Below, piece after piece: positions 1 to 8,266 of a stretch of 64,000 bases of DNA. The notes beneath the pieces were generated by a model. The model was not told the origin of the DNA and ran no database searches. It was given only the letters and a program-made list of their open reading frames with translations. Every line of letters starts with the position of its first letter. The first letter of the stretch is position 1. Source of the stretch: an uncultured cyanobacterium (GTDB lineage Bacteria > Cyanobacteriota > Cyanobacteriia > Thermostichales > Thermostichaceae); the NCBI GenBank assembly GCA_937944885.1, contig CALFBB010000003.1, forward strand, positions 45,662 through 109,661, given 5' to 3'. A program made the translations under genes and the position numbers.

Positions 1-665
1 TCTGGGGTTTGCGGTGCGCATACCAAGGGGATGCCTGCCTTGAGAATGCCCGCCTTTTCAGAGGCAATTTGCGGCAGGCTGTTGCCCAAACGCTGCCAGT
101 GATCCCAACCAATGGAGGTAATTGCCGTAACAATCGGATCAATCCCAGCATTGGTGGCATCCAGTCGTCCTCCTAGGCCCACCTCCAGCACCACGACCTC
201 TACCGCCTGCCGGCGAAAATACAACCAGGCTGCAGCTGTTACCACCTCAAACTGCGTAGGAGAGGGCTCGTCCGGGAGGTAAGCCTGCAAGGTATCCCGT
301 ACCTGAGCCAACACCTGGCTCCAATCTTCAGGGGAGATATACTGCCCATTTAGCCAGATGCGCTCCCGCCAGTGCACCAAATGGGGGGAGGTATAGCGAC
401 CGACGCGATAGCCTGCTGCCCACAAAACATGGCTGACCCAAGCACAAACGGATCCCTTGCCGTTGGTACCCGCCACATGAATCACCGGGATCCCAGCCTG
501 GGGTTGTCCTAAGCGTTGCAACAACACTTGCATCCGCTCTAGGCTGAGATCCACGCCAAAGTGGCCTAGCGACTCCAGAAAACCCGGCCAATCCCAATCA
601 GTAGAGATTCCATCCCGGATGGGAAAAAAGATCAACGGCAGATCCTTTTGGCTCAAGTTTGTCAC
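1..665 (-). CDS. folC: FolC, folylpolyglutamate / dihydrofolate synthase (3' part outside the window)
   Basis: Mur-ligase-like enzyme that adds glutamate to folates (and to dihydropteroate in bifunctional forms) in the cytoplasm. The minus strand is open from a GTG at 665 to the window edge, giving about 220 residues. Visible are an N-terminal LERMQVLLQRLG helix, the P-loop-like HVAGTNGKGSV, and the family segments GRYTSPHL and VVLEVGLGGRLDATN followed by ITSIGWDH. No ATG is available near the start; the GTG at 665 is the most upstream plausible start and gives MTNLSQKDL. The C-terminal ligase domain lies outside the window. Family assignment is firm. Whether the enzyme is bifunctional cannot be judged from this half. 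Confidence 0.9.
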   Translation of the reverse strand, partial: MTNLSQKDLPLIFFPIRDGISTDWDWPGFLESLGHFGVDLSLERMQVLLQRLGQPQAGIPVIHVAGTNGKGSVCAWVSHVLWAAGYRVGRYTSPHLVHWRERIWLNGQYISPEDWSQVLAQVRDTLQAYLPDEPSPTQFEVVTAAAWLYFRRQAVEVVVLEVGLGGRLDATNAGIDPIVTAITSIGWDHWQRLGNSLPQIASEKAGILKAGIPLVCAPQTP

Positions 666-755
666 CCTAGCAAAAACAGATTCCACCCTTCAAGATGAGT
701 GCCTAGCTTGGACATGGCTGCGAGCTCGCTAGGCTAACAGCCACCCTCTAGCGGA

Positions 756-2336
756 CTAGAGATTAACCACAAAGGCATCCCGGATCCCTGGTTGCTTGAG
801 TACTTCCTCGATAATCCCGTCCGGCAGCGGATCGTCCAGGCTGAGCACCATCACCGCATCACCGCGAATTAACTTGCGTCCCACCTGCATACTGGCGATG
901 TTGACGTTGTAGGCCCCTAGCAGGGCACCAATGCGCCCGATGATCCCTGGCATATCCCGGTGCAGGGTCATCAGCATATTGGCAGCAGGTGGGACGTTAA
1001 TCGGAAACTCGTCAATCTGGGTGACCCGTACTTCCCGCTCACCGATCAGTGCCCCTGACACGGAGCGGATGCCATTGGGGCCATGGGCGATTAAGGTCAG
1101 TGAGCCAGAATAGTCTTTAAGAGAGGGATCCCGGGTTTCCACCACGCGAATGCCCCGCTCTTTGGCCTCAATGGAGGCGTTGACGTAGTTAACCCGTTCC
1201 CGCAAAGCAAGGGTGAGCAACCCCTTCAGGGCGGCAACGATAATCGGTTGACCATCTTTTTCCGCCAAGTCCCCCTGTAAGCGGATCTCCAGCTGGCTGA
1301 CCCGATCCCCCGCCAATTGCCCGACCAAGTTGCCCAAGGTTTCCGCCAGATTCAGGTAGGGCTTGAGTTTCTCTAGGACTTCCGCCTGCAAGCCGGGGAT
1401 GTTCACGGCTGAGCGGGCTGGCAATCCCAGCAACACATCCCGGATTTGCTCAGCTACATCAATGGCCACATTGACCTGTGCTTCTTCGGTGGAGGCCCCT
1501 AGGTGGGGGGTGAGCAACACCTCTTTGCCCAAAGAAAACAGCGGTGACTCTGTCAGAGGCTCAGAGGCAAACACATCCAAGGCAGCCCCGGCAATTTTGC
1601 CCGAAGCTAGGGCTTCGTACAGGGCTTGCTCATCCACCAACCCACCACGGGCACAGTTGATCAGGCGAGCGGTCGGCTTCATGAGGCTAAAGGTTTCGGC
1701 ATTAAAGAGGTTGGTGGTCTCGGGGGTTTTGGGGATGTGCAGAGTGATGTAATCGGATTCTTGCACCAAGGTTTTGAAATCCACTAGGCGCACCCCCAGT
1801 TGCTCGGCTCGCTCCATGGAGAGGTAGGGATCATAGGCCAGTAACTTCATGCCCATGGCTTTGGCAATTTGCGCCACATGGGATCCAATCCGACCTAACC
1901 CCACAATCCCTAGTGTCTTTTTATAGACTTCCACCCCGACAAACTCCTGCCGCTTCCACAAACCGGATTTTAGGGAGGCATTGGCATCCGGGATGTGGCG
2001 GGAAAGGGCCATCATGAGGGCAATGGCATGTTCGGCAGCAGCAATGGTGTTGCCTTCTGGGGAGTTGACGACGAGGATCCCCGCTTTGGTGGCGGCAGGC
2101 ACGTCGATGTTGTCTACCCCCACCCCGGCGCGACCGATGATTTTTAAGCGGCTGCCCGCCTCGATCACTTCCCGGGTCACCCGCGTACCGGAGCGCACCA
2201 TGATGGCATCGTATTCAGGGATAACGGCAATCAGCTGCTCAGGGGTGAGTTGCGTTTGCACATCCACCTGAGCCACTTGGGAGAGAATCTCAATCCCAGC
2301 CTGATCAATGGGATCCGTGACAATAACTTTGGGCAT
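756..2336 (-). CDS. serA: D-3-phosphoglycerate dehydrogenase (SerA), long form with ACT domain
   Basis: Catalyses the first step of phosphorylated serine synthesis, 3-phosphoglycerate to 3-phosphohydroxypyruvate, with NAD. The 526-residue product has the catalytic/NAD-binding core with LGIVGLGRIGSHVA (about residue 145), INCARGGLVDEQAL and the HLGASTEEAQ active-site histidine. It then has the intervening substrate-binding domain of the long SerA type and a C-terminal ACT domain beginning near PPAANMLMTLHRDMPG, the usual site of serine feedback. An open frame continues 29 codons upstream, but the family N-terminus MPKVIVTDPID fits the ATG at 2336. The gene lies convergent-to-none between folC and an orphan gene on the other strand, so it is probably monocistronic. 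Confidence 0.95.
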   Translation of the reverse strand: MPKVIVTDPIDQAGIEILSQVAQVDVQTQLTPEQLIAVIPEYDAIMVRSGTRVTREVIEAGSRLKIIGRAGVGVDNIDVPAATKAGILVVNSPEGNTIAAAEHAIALMMALSRHIPDANASLKSGLWKRQEFVGVEVYKKTLGIVGLGRIGSHVAQIAKAMGMKLLAYDPYLSMERAEQLGVRLVDFKTLVQESDYITLHIPKTPETTNLFNAETFSLMKPTARLINCARGGLVDEQALYEALASGKIAGAALDVFASEPLTESPLFSLGKEVLLTPHLGASTEEAQVNVAIDVAEQIRDVLLGLPARSAVNIPGLQAEVLEKLKPYLNLAETLGNLVGQLAGDRVSQLEIRLQGDLAEKDGQPIIVAALKGLLTLALRERVNYVNASIEAKERGIRVVETRDPSLKDYSGSLTLIAHGPNGIRSVSGALIGEREVRVTQIDEFPINVPPAANMLMTLHRDMPGIIGRIGALLGAYNVNIASMQVGRKLIRGDAVMVLSLDDPLPDGIIEEVLKQPGIRDAFVVNL

Positions 2337-2583
2337 GAGCAGCGCTAGCCTAATGGAATGCAGGACAGGAAAGATTAATGCAGGTGACCCAGTAGCTGCA
2401 GTTGAGGTGGATCCCACCCACAACTGACATAGGAGTACACTTTAATCTACCGCGAAAGTCCCCCAGTCAGTTTAATGACCTGCTCGGGGAGGGCCCGCTC
2501 CCTGCTTTTCGGAGGTGGGATGCAGGTAACATGGAGCTGAGCTGCCTCGCCGGCACCCAAGATGAATCGACTGGATTTTCTGC

Positions 2584-3483
2584 ATGATTGCCCCCACTCC
2601 TTCTGCTGGATTTCAGCCCCTGTCGGTAGCCTTCACCTGTAGGGATCCCAGTCAAGTACAAATGCCAGTTGCGGATTTGTTGGCGGCTCTTCCCCCCTCC
2701 CCCCTGCTGAAACTGACAGAGCCGCAAGTGGCCGATCTGCGGGTGGAGCTGTTACCGGATGCGATCTACCACTTTTACTGGCAGGGGGAAACTTCTGCCA
2801 GGGTAGCCTTTCGGATCCCGGTGAAAAAGCTACAAGCCCTACCTCGCAAGCTGTTGCGCTTGCTGGAGCATGTGGCTGCCTTTAACAATCTACTGCGGCT
2901 TAGACCCCCTAGCGATGCCCTTAGTAGCGTCTTGTCTGTGGAGTTTCTCCAACTGGAAACCCCAGCTAGCCGTTCTGCAGCAGCAGAGGTCAGCCCGCTG
3001 CCCCGCAATGAGCAGGGGCAGGTTCAAATCTCGGCAGGCCGTAATCTGGCCATTGCCCTCAAGAACAATGCCCCTACCCCCGTTCATGTTTATGCCGTCG
3101 TTTTCGATGAACGGCAGTACAGTGTGGATTTGGTTTACCCCTACCAGCCGGATTTACCAGCCCGCCTGCGCCCCAATGAGACGCTGCTGATCGGAGCTGG
3201 GCCGCGCTACTTGTTGCAGATGCAACTCCCGGCAGGTCTGAGTACAGCGGTGGATCGCTTCAAGATCTGGGTCAGTGGTGGCAGCATACAGCCGGGTGTG
3301 ATGATCCTGCCCCCCCTGGGGCAACGTCTGGAACCGCCTTCCGAGGATCCCTATGGAACTGGTTCTCGATTGGATCGGGATATACGGCTAGCCATCTTGG
3401 GTAAATCCGGTAATACTCCCCTGCCGGCTTTTGTCGAGGATCCCTGGTGGTGCCTGGAGCAGGCGATCCAGATTGGAGCCTAG
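2584..3483 (+). CDS. Hypothetical protein with a C-terminal DUF4384-like beta domain
   Basis: A 299-residue protein of unknown role. The N-terminal half is rich in Leu and Arg with no signal peptide or membrane segment. The C-terminal half (about residues 150-250) contains NLAIALKNNAPTPVHVY, then DLVYPY and LLIGAGPRYLLQMQLPAG. This resembles the beta-sandwich domain that follows caspase-like or kinase domains in many cyanobacterial proteins (DUF4384 type), but no protease or kinase domain precedes it here. An in-frame stop at 2563 shows the frame does not extend upstream. It could therefore be a free-standing domain or the surviving end of a longer gene. The ATG at 2584 is the only early start. 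Function unassigned. Confidence 0.6.
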   Translation: MIAPTPSAGFQPLSVAFTCRDPSQVQMPVADLLAALPPSPLLKLTEPQVADLRVELLPDAIYHFYWQGETSARVAFRIPVKKLQALPRKLLRLLEHVAAFNNLLRLRPPSDALSSVLSVEFLQLETPASRSAAAEVSPLPRNEQGQVQISAGRNLAIALKNNAPTPVHVYAVVFDERQYSVDLVYPYQPDLPARLRPNETLLIGAGPRYLLQMQLPAGLSTAVDRFKIWVSGGSIQPGVMILPPLGQRLEPPSEDPYGTGSRLDRDIRLAILGKSGNTPLPAFVEDPWWCLEQAIQIGA

Positions 3484-3688
3484 CCCCGCCATCTGAGTTG
3501 GGCTTAAACTCAAAATCGTTGCTGATGATCTTGGATTGACCTTTTGCGGAAGAAAGCAGGGGATCCCTTTAGTCTGGTTATTTAGCACTTAAAACGTTTA
3601 GGTGTGAGCTGTAGTGACTGGAACATGGTATCGCCGACAGGTTTGCTGCTTTAGCCGTTGGGAAAAATAGAGAGAGGCTTGGCAAGGG

Positions 3689-4534
3689 GTGACTTTGATG
3701 GTGTTGGCCACCGGCTGTTTTGCTTCTCTGGGGGCGATGATCTGGCTCAACTCTCCCACTATGCATCCTTTTCAGATTGTTTTTCTGCATCATCTGTTTG
3801 GTTTTTTCACCCTTGTGCCACTACTGGCACGGGTCGGAGTTCAGTCTCTAGGCACTGCAAAGCTCGGTCTTTACCTGTCGCGAGGTGTGATCAGCACGGT
3901 GGGGATGTTGCTTTTGGGCAGCTAGCCTGCTGCCGCTTGCCGAAGCAGCGGCCCTCCGTTTGATTCAGTTGTTGTTTGCCAGCTTGATTGCAGTACTGAT
4001 ACTGCACGAACAGATGCGACCTGACCGTTGGTTGGCCTTGGGTTTTGGGTTTACCGAACTTTGGTGATGTTGAGGCCGGGGTTTCAGGAGGGATGCCTAG
4101 GAATGTGGCTCAGCTTGATGGCTTCCGCCCTGTTTACTTGGATCAAGATCGTCGTCAAAATCTTCTCCCGCACCGAATCAAGTATCAGGATCACAGCCTA
4201 CATAGGCCTGTTGCAAACTCCGATGTCGTTTCCGGCCGCCGTTTGGGTTTGGACTTGGCCCCCTGCTGAGCAATGGCTGTGGATGGTGGCCATGGGATTG
4301 CTGGGTACCCTTGGGCAGATAGCCCTCACCCAAGCCTACCAGTTAGCGGATATAACCCTAGTAATGCCTCTGGATTTCTCGCGCTTGATCTGGGCTAGCT
4401 TGATCGGATTTTGGGTTTTTGCCGGGATCCCGGAGGGGTGGACTTGTTTAGGCGGGGCACTCATCCTTGCTGGAGCCACATCAGCGTTGTACGGAGAGGC
4501 ACGCTGGAGAATGCTAAAAAAAACAAGCTCGTAG
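3689..4534 (+). pseudogene. EamA/DMT-family membrane transporter, broken by two compensating frameshifts
   Basis: Three overlapping frames together read as one drug/metabolite-transporter (EamA) protein of about 280 residues. The first frame gives MTLMVLATGCFASLGAMIWL and runs to RGVISTVGMLLLGS before a stop near 3922. Removing one T from the TTTT run at 3912-3915 restores LLWAASLLPLAEA in the next frame. That frame runs through LHEQMRPDRWLALGFGF to a TGA near 4064, and a one-base shift back restores LVMLRPGFQE and the second half to 4534. The second half ends with the ADITLVMPLDFSRLIWA and ALILAGA membrane helices. The protein content is otherwise well preserved, so the damage is recent or reflects sequencing errors in short homopolymers. 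Substrate unknown. Confidence 0.75.
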
Positions 4535-5119
4535 CGGTAGCCCTTGAGACTCCCCCAGGGCTGACTCTACAAACAAACAGAGCCTGGGCTGACTGAAGGG
4601 TACTACGCCACCCATTGATTGTCCCACATCTCTCGTCAGTTAAAAAACCTGCCAGAAGGACTCCAGCAGGCCAGCAAAGCTTGGGTTACCCTTGCAGATC
4701 GAGCAACAGACTTTAGGTTATCCCTCGATCAACTTGCTTGAATCTGACCTTGAACCTGACTAAGGATGACCCATGGTCACGCAGCCGAGTTAATCGGGTT
4801 ATCTGCTGGTGAAGGACTTCCGACACTCATCTTCCTTGAGTAAACACAACTCAGATAGAAAGCGAGTAGAAAGTGAGCTTCACGCTTCGTCGACTTGTTT
4901 GCCAGAGGTCTCAGCGTGCTGCCACCGTGCGACTCACGGCGGAGACAAATCAGGGAAACTCTCCAGAGATTTTGTCTATATTCACCATGTCATAGGCAGC
5001 CTTCATTCCGACCCTTACCCTGCGGGTAGAGTGCGGGGCTTCCCGCCGATTAAGCCAAATCACCCTAAGCCACTGCCTATTGGCCAACCAGGAGGCCTCG
5101 AGCAGATTCACGAGCAGAT
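4535..5119. other. 585-bp gap with several small hairpins and no convincing gene
   Basis: No protein-like ORF is credible here; the 107-codon plus-strand frame starting at 4809 has no family features. Short inverted repeats are visible: TACCC-TGC-GGGTA near 5018-5030, GCGGG-GCTT-CCCGC just after it, and a GACAAAT...ATTTTGTC hairpin around 4943-4976. None is followed by a clear T-run. The stretch lies downstream of cp12 (minus strand) and of the EamA pseudogene, so it may hold decayed sequence or an unrecognised small RNA. Confidence 0.4.
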
Positions 5120-5332
5120 TCAGTTGTCGTAAACCCGACACTCAACAGCATCTGGATTTTCGGCACAGTGCTGCTCCAGACTACTTGGAGTAGTGGGTTG
5201 GTGACTGCGGGCCGCTAGGACCTCTTCTACTGCATCCCAGGCAGCACGGCAGTGGGGATCCCCTTCACCAAACTCGGAACAGATCTTACGAGCGTTCTCC
5301 AGTTCTTTGGCAATAACGTCAGACAGTCCCAT
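5120..5332 (-). CDS. cp12: CP12, redox-regulated assembler of PRK and GAPDH
   Basis: A 70-residue intrinsically disordered protein that, when its cysteines are oxidised in the dark, binds GAPDH and phosphoribulokinase and silences the Calvin cycle. Both cysteine pairs are present: an N-terminal pair in KICSEFGEGDPHC and the C-terminal pair in HCAENPDAVEC. The signature AAWDAVEEV core and the ECRVYDN tail that enters the GAPDH active site are also present. The ATG at 5332 is preceded by GAGGAG about nine bases upstream, a good ribosome-binding site. A 9-bp tandem repeat (5409-5426) lies in the probable promoter. The gene is monocistronic and is sited away from prk and gap in this window. Confidence 0.96.
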   Translation of the reverse strand: MGLSDVIAKELENARKICSEFGEGDPHCRAAWDAVEEVLAARSHQPTTPSSLEQHCAENPDAVECRVYDN

Positions 5333-5408
5333 GTACTTGAGCTCCTCTAGGTAAGTAGGGCCATTGGCACGCAGGTAGAATCGGTGAACACCGGGCTGTT
5401 TGGATCAA

Positions 5409-5426
5409 TCATATGAGTCATATGAG
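5409..5426 (-). promoter_or_regulatory. Tandem 9-bp repeat TCATATGAG x2 upstream of cp12
   Basis: Two perfect head-to-tail copies of TCATATGAG, each with a CATATG palindrome, lie about 77-94 bases upstream of the cp12 start. The spacing and repeat form would suit a regulator binding site or promoter element of cp12. No known consensus was recognised, so the regulatory role is inferred only from position and repetition. Confidence 0.35.
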
Positions 5427-5552
5427 TCCAGAAAGGATAGCCCTAGGCTAACCGATCTCACCAATTAGATACAGTCCTATTCTAAGCAACGGCAGTGGGG
5501 AGATGTACTCACCCTTTTGGAATCTCTTTGGGATCCTTCCGCGCACTCTTCT

Positions 5553-6233
5553 TTAGGTCCCAAACAGTTGCCCGATCTGCTGCCGCACCCACTGTGGGGA
5601 TCCCTGCTGGCGCACCTGACCCTCCGACAGGAAGATTGCTCCATCCGCCCATTCCAGCTCCGCCAGACGATGGGTGACCCAGAGGGCGGTGATCCGCTCC
5701 TGATCCACCAGTTGTCGCACGCACTGCAACAAATCTGCCTGGCTATCGGGATCCAAAAGAGCAGTAGGCTCATCCAGCAGCAGCACTTGAGCGCGGCGGG
5801 CCAAAGCTCCTGCCACAGCAACCCGTTGCTTCTGCCCGCCACTGAGGCTGTGGATGGGTCGGCGGATCATCGATAGGAGACCCACTTGCTCAAGGGCTGT
5901 TTCCACCCGTTGGCGGATTTCTGCCAAGGTGAGTGGCTCTGCCCCTAGCCCGAAGGCCACATCTGCCCCCACCGTCGGCATAAACAGTTGATGATCCGGA
6001 TTTTGAAAAACATAGCCCAGTCGCCCGTTGATCTGCAGGTGGCCGCAAAGGGGCTGGGGATAGGTCAGGGATCCCGATAGCAGCTGCAACAGAGTTGATT
6101 TGCCACTGCCATTGGGCCCCAGCAACATCCACAGTTGCCCTGTGGGAATGACAAAGCTGCACCCCTGTAAAACAGGTGGGCGCTCCGGCCAAGCAAAGGT
6201 AAGATGCTCCACCCGAATTGCTACATCCTCCAT
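5553..6233 (-). CDS. Energy-coupling-factor type ABC ATPase (CbiO/EcfA-like)
   Basis: Cytoplasmic ATPase of an ECF-type (group II) importer for a metal ion or vitamin. The 226-residue product has Walker A GPNGSGKST, the Q-loop FQNPDHQLFMPTVGADVAFG that is typical of CbiO/EcfA proteins, signature LSGGQKQRVAVAGAL, Walker B VLLLDEPTALLD and the switch histidine in WVTHRLAEL. The start was set at the ATG at 6233 (MEDVAIRV); an ATG at 6254 would add seven residues. No T component or S component lies next to it. Such orphan ATPases are common in cyanobacteria, and the substrate cannot be deduced here. Confidence 0.88.
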   Translation of the reverse strand: MEDVAIRVEHLTFAWPERPPVLQGCSFVIPTGQLWMLLGPNGSGKSTLLQLLSGSLTYPQPLCGHLQINGRLGYVFQNPDHQLFMPTVGADVAFGLGAEPLTLAEIRQRVETALEQVGLLSMIRRPIHSLSGGQKQRVAVAGALARRAQVLLLDEPTALLDPDSQADLLQCVRQLVDQERITALWVTHRLAELEWADGAIFLSEGQVRQQGSPQWVRQQIGQLFGT

Positions 6234-6272
6234 AGGGATCCCCACCCGAGACAAAGCAGAGGCAAAACAGGC

Positions 6273-6542
6273 TCAGTTCTCCAGCCGAGCTGTAAAACCT
6301 GTACGGGATCCGATGGGGCTAGCACCCCCCGAGTTAGAGGTCATTTGTACGCCACACAATTCTGCCGTAAGGACAAACACCTTTTTGCCGGTGCGGTCAC
6401 AGGTGAGTTCTAGGCTCTTGGGCGACCCTTCTTTGAGAGCATTGACAACACTTTGGTAGGCTTGGTTGGCTGCTTCTGCCTCCTTCTGCTGGATGACGAT
6501 GGCCGCCGGATTCCCTTTCAGTAACAATTCCAGAATGTGCAT
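6273..6542 (-). CDS. Small conserved-looking hypothetical protein
   Basis: An 89-residue protein of unknown function. The start was placed at the ATG at 6542 (MHILELLLKGNPAAIVIQQK) because the 19 codons upstream look like leader sequence. The N-terminal half is a helical, Ala/Gln-rich segment (EAEAANQAYQSVVNALKEG). The second half holds a short beta-like stretch with SLELTCDRTGKKVFVLTAEL and a Ser/Gly-rich end. There is no signal peptide or membrane segment. It lies about 40 bases upstream of the ECF ATPase on the same strand, so the two may be cotranscribed. Confidence 0.6.
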   Translation of the reverse strand: MHILELLLKGNPAAIVIQQKEAEAANQAYQSVVNALKEGSPKSLELTCDRTGKKVFVLTAELCGVQMTSNSGGASPIGSRTGFTARLEN

Positions 6543-6782
6543 AATAGACCGTTCGCGTGTTGTGCCGTAAGCAGCAATAATTCCAGTATTACAGCTCAAG
6601 CAGATCCGCAGGCAGATCTGATTTCAGGACTCCCCCGGTTGATAACCGACATCCTCTACTCCTACAGAGTCAAACCTTCCACCTTGGCCTCCAAGGTGGG
6701 TTGTGCCTGCTAAGCAGAGCAGTTGGATCCCTGGGCAGTTTACTCATTCACTGCTGCTTGTCACCCCAAAGGCTCCCTTTCT

Positions 6783-7139
6783 ATGAACAGAGGGCAGACT
6801 GTTGTCCTGCTACTGGCTCCTTTTTCTGTGCTGGTAACTTCCGCAGCTTGGGCACAAGATTTGCAATTCACCTTGCACCACAAGATTTGCAATTCACCTT
6901 GCACAATTAAAACTGCCAGCACTTTGACGCAGTTTTACATTACCACCAGTGGCTTGGACAGCTGGGCAGAAAACTTACTCCCCAACCCGATTGAGCCAGG
7001 CGGAAGTGCCACCGTCACCATTGCCGATAGGGAAGCCATCTGTGAGTAGGATGTCCTCGGCATTTTTGAGAGGGGCGTGGAAGCTGAGGACTATGAACTT
7101 GACCTGTGCGAGCTAAGCTCCTACACCCACACAGAGTGA
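6783..7139 (+). pseudogene. Secreted small protein gene with a nonsense codon and a compensated 26-bp duplication
   Basis: Reads as an exported protein of about 118 residues, with signal peptide MNRGQTVVLLLAPFSVLVTS ending AWAQ, then a body with TQFYITTSGLDSWAENLLP. The frame hits TAG at 7047-7049 but continues in the same frame as DVLGIFERGVEAEDYELDL and CELSSYTHTE to a TGA at 7137-7139. The continuation matches the rest of a cyanobacterial family of small secreted proteins, in which Tyr is expected at the stop (TAC to TAG). Upstream, a 26-bp unit (CACAAGATTTGCAATTCACC plus TTGCAC) is tandemly duplicated at about 6854-6905. Together with one extra T just after it, the change is 27 bases, which keeps the frame. 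Function of the family unknown. Confidence 0.7.
6854..6905 (+). repeat. 26-bp perfect tandem duplication inside the secreted-protein pseudogene
   Basis: Two adjacent identical 26-base units beginning CACAAGATTTGCAATTC. Because 26 is not a multiple of three, the second copy is read in another frame (HKICNSPC instead of QDLQFTLH). Confidence 0.9.
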
Positions 7140-7156
7140 GTTCAGGCCGTAGGCTG

Positions 7157-8053
7157 CTAAGAGCAAGTTGGGACTGGAACTGGGTTGTCTTGATTCAGGC
7201 TACCAAACCACTCCAGTAGGGCCGTCGGTATACACAGACCCGGATTCTCTTGCACCTGTAGCCGTTCCAGTTGAGGTAGCTCCGCCAAAAAGAGCGGTAA
7301 TTCTCCTGTCAATCGGTTACCAGCAAGGCGCACATCCCGCAGCTGCCTCAGATTCCCTAAAGCTGCTGGCAGGGATCCACTCAAACGGTTCTGCGAGAGG
7401 TACAGGTTTTCCAGGTTGGCAAGCTGTCCCAGTTCCGCCGGGATGGGGCCCGATAATTGGTTGTGGTCTAAAAATAGCCCCTTGAGATTGCTCATCTGAC
7501 CCAGCTGGGGCGGAATGCTGCCGCTGAGTTGGTTGTTCTGCAAGATCAGGTTTTCTAACTGCTGCAACTGTCCTAATTCTGCTGGGATAGATCCCGATAA
7601 TTGGTTGTGATCCAAAAACAAACCTCGCAGATTCTGCAGCCGGCCTAACTCGGCTGGGATGGACCCAGAAAATTGGTTGTAGTCCAAAAACAGCTGTTCC
7701 AGTTGGCTGAGCTGCCCCAGTTCTGGTGGGATCGGGCCAGACAGCTGATTGTAGCTGAGGGAAAGCCCCCGTAGCCGCTGAAACTGCCCTACCTGTGGGG
7801 GAAGGGATCCTGTCAACCCTTGCCGATCCAACACCAGTTCAACCAGACATTGACCCTGATCAAACAGGGCCACCTCTTCTACCGCTATATCTGGTCGGCC
7901 CATTTGCTCGAGCAGTTGCAAAAGCAGGAGCCGATCCTGTTGTCCACAGCTAGGAACCGGTGAGGTTGCTGCAGTCCATCCCACCAAAGCAGAAGAGGTC
8001 AACAGGCATAAAACCCACAGGCCCTGCCGAAAAAGCCATTTCAGGAATCGCAT
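7157..8053 (-). CDS. Exported leucine-rich repeat protein, plant-type repeats
   Basis: A 298-residue protein with an N-terminal signal or anchor (LWVLCLLTSSALVGW) followed by a cysteine-containing cap (residues 36-70). It then has about seven consecutive 24-residue repeats of the form LxxLFLDHNQLSGSIPAELG, closing with a C-terminal cap ENPGLCIPTALLEWF. The LSGxIPxELG pattern is the plant-specific LRR class, found in plant receptor proteins and scattered in bacteria. It is likely extracytoplasmic, with the curved surface used for binding; no enzyme domain is present. The repeats are similar at DNA level, so copy number may vary between strains. It stands alone, convergent with the preceding pseudogene. 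Confidence 0.85.
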   Translation of the reverse strand: MRFLKWLFRQGLWVLCLLTSSALVGWTAATSPVPSCGQQDRLLLLQLLEQMGRPDIAVEEVALFDQGQCLVELVLDRQGLTGSLPPQVGQFQRLRGLSLSYNQLSGPIPPELGQLSQLEQLFLDYNQFSGSIPAELGRLQNLRGLFLDHNQLSGSIPAELGQLQQLENLILQNNQLSGSIPPQLGQMSNLKGLFLDHNQLSGPIPAELGQLANLENLYLSQNRLSGSLPAALGNLRQLRDVRLAGNRLTGELPLFLAELPQLERLQVQENPGLCIPTALLEWFGSLNQDNPVPVPTCS

Positions 8054-8266
8054 CCGGGGTGCTCTTTCTGGTTGATCATAGGAATTTTGATCACAGTAGC
8101 ACCCGGGCCGGGGGCCACCTGGATTACCTTATTTTGCCTTCAGGATCTTGTTATACCCTTGAAGGGTTGACTTTTGAGAGACCTCTGAAAACCGGAAACC
8201 AACGGAGCTGACCCGGTGATGGTTCAGCTACACTGAAGGGCTGTCAGCTGTTTATTTTCCTCTTCT

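Noticed and set aside
4809..5132. 107-codon plus-strand ORF upstream of the cp12 3' end
   Set aside because: No domain, no ribosome-binding site, and its end overlaps cp12 antisense.
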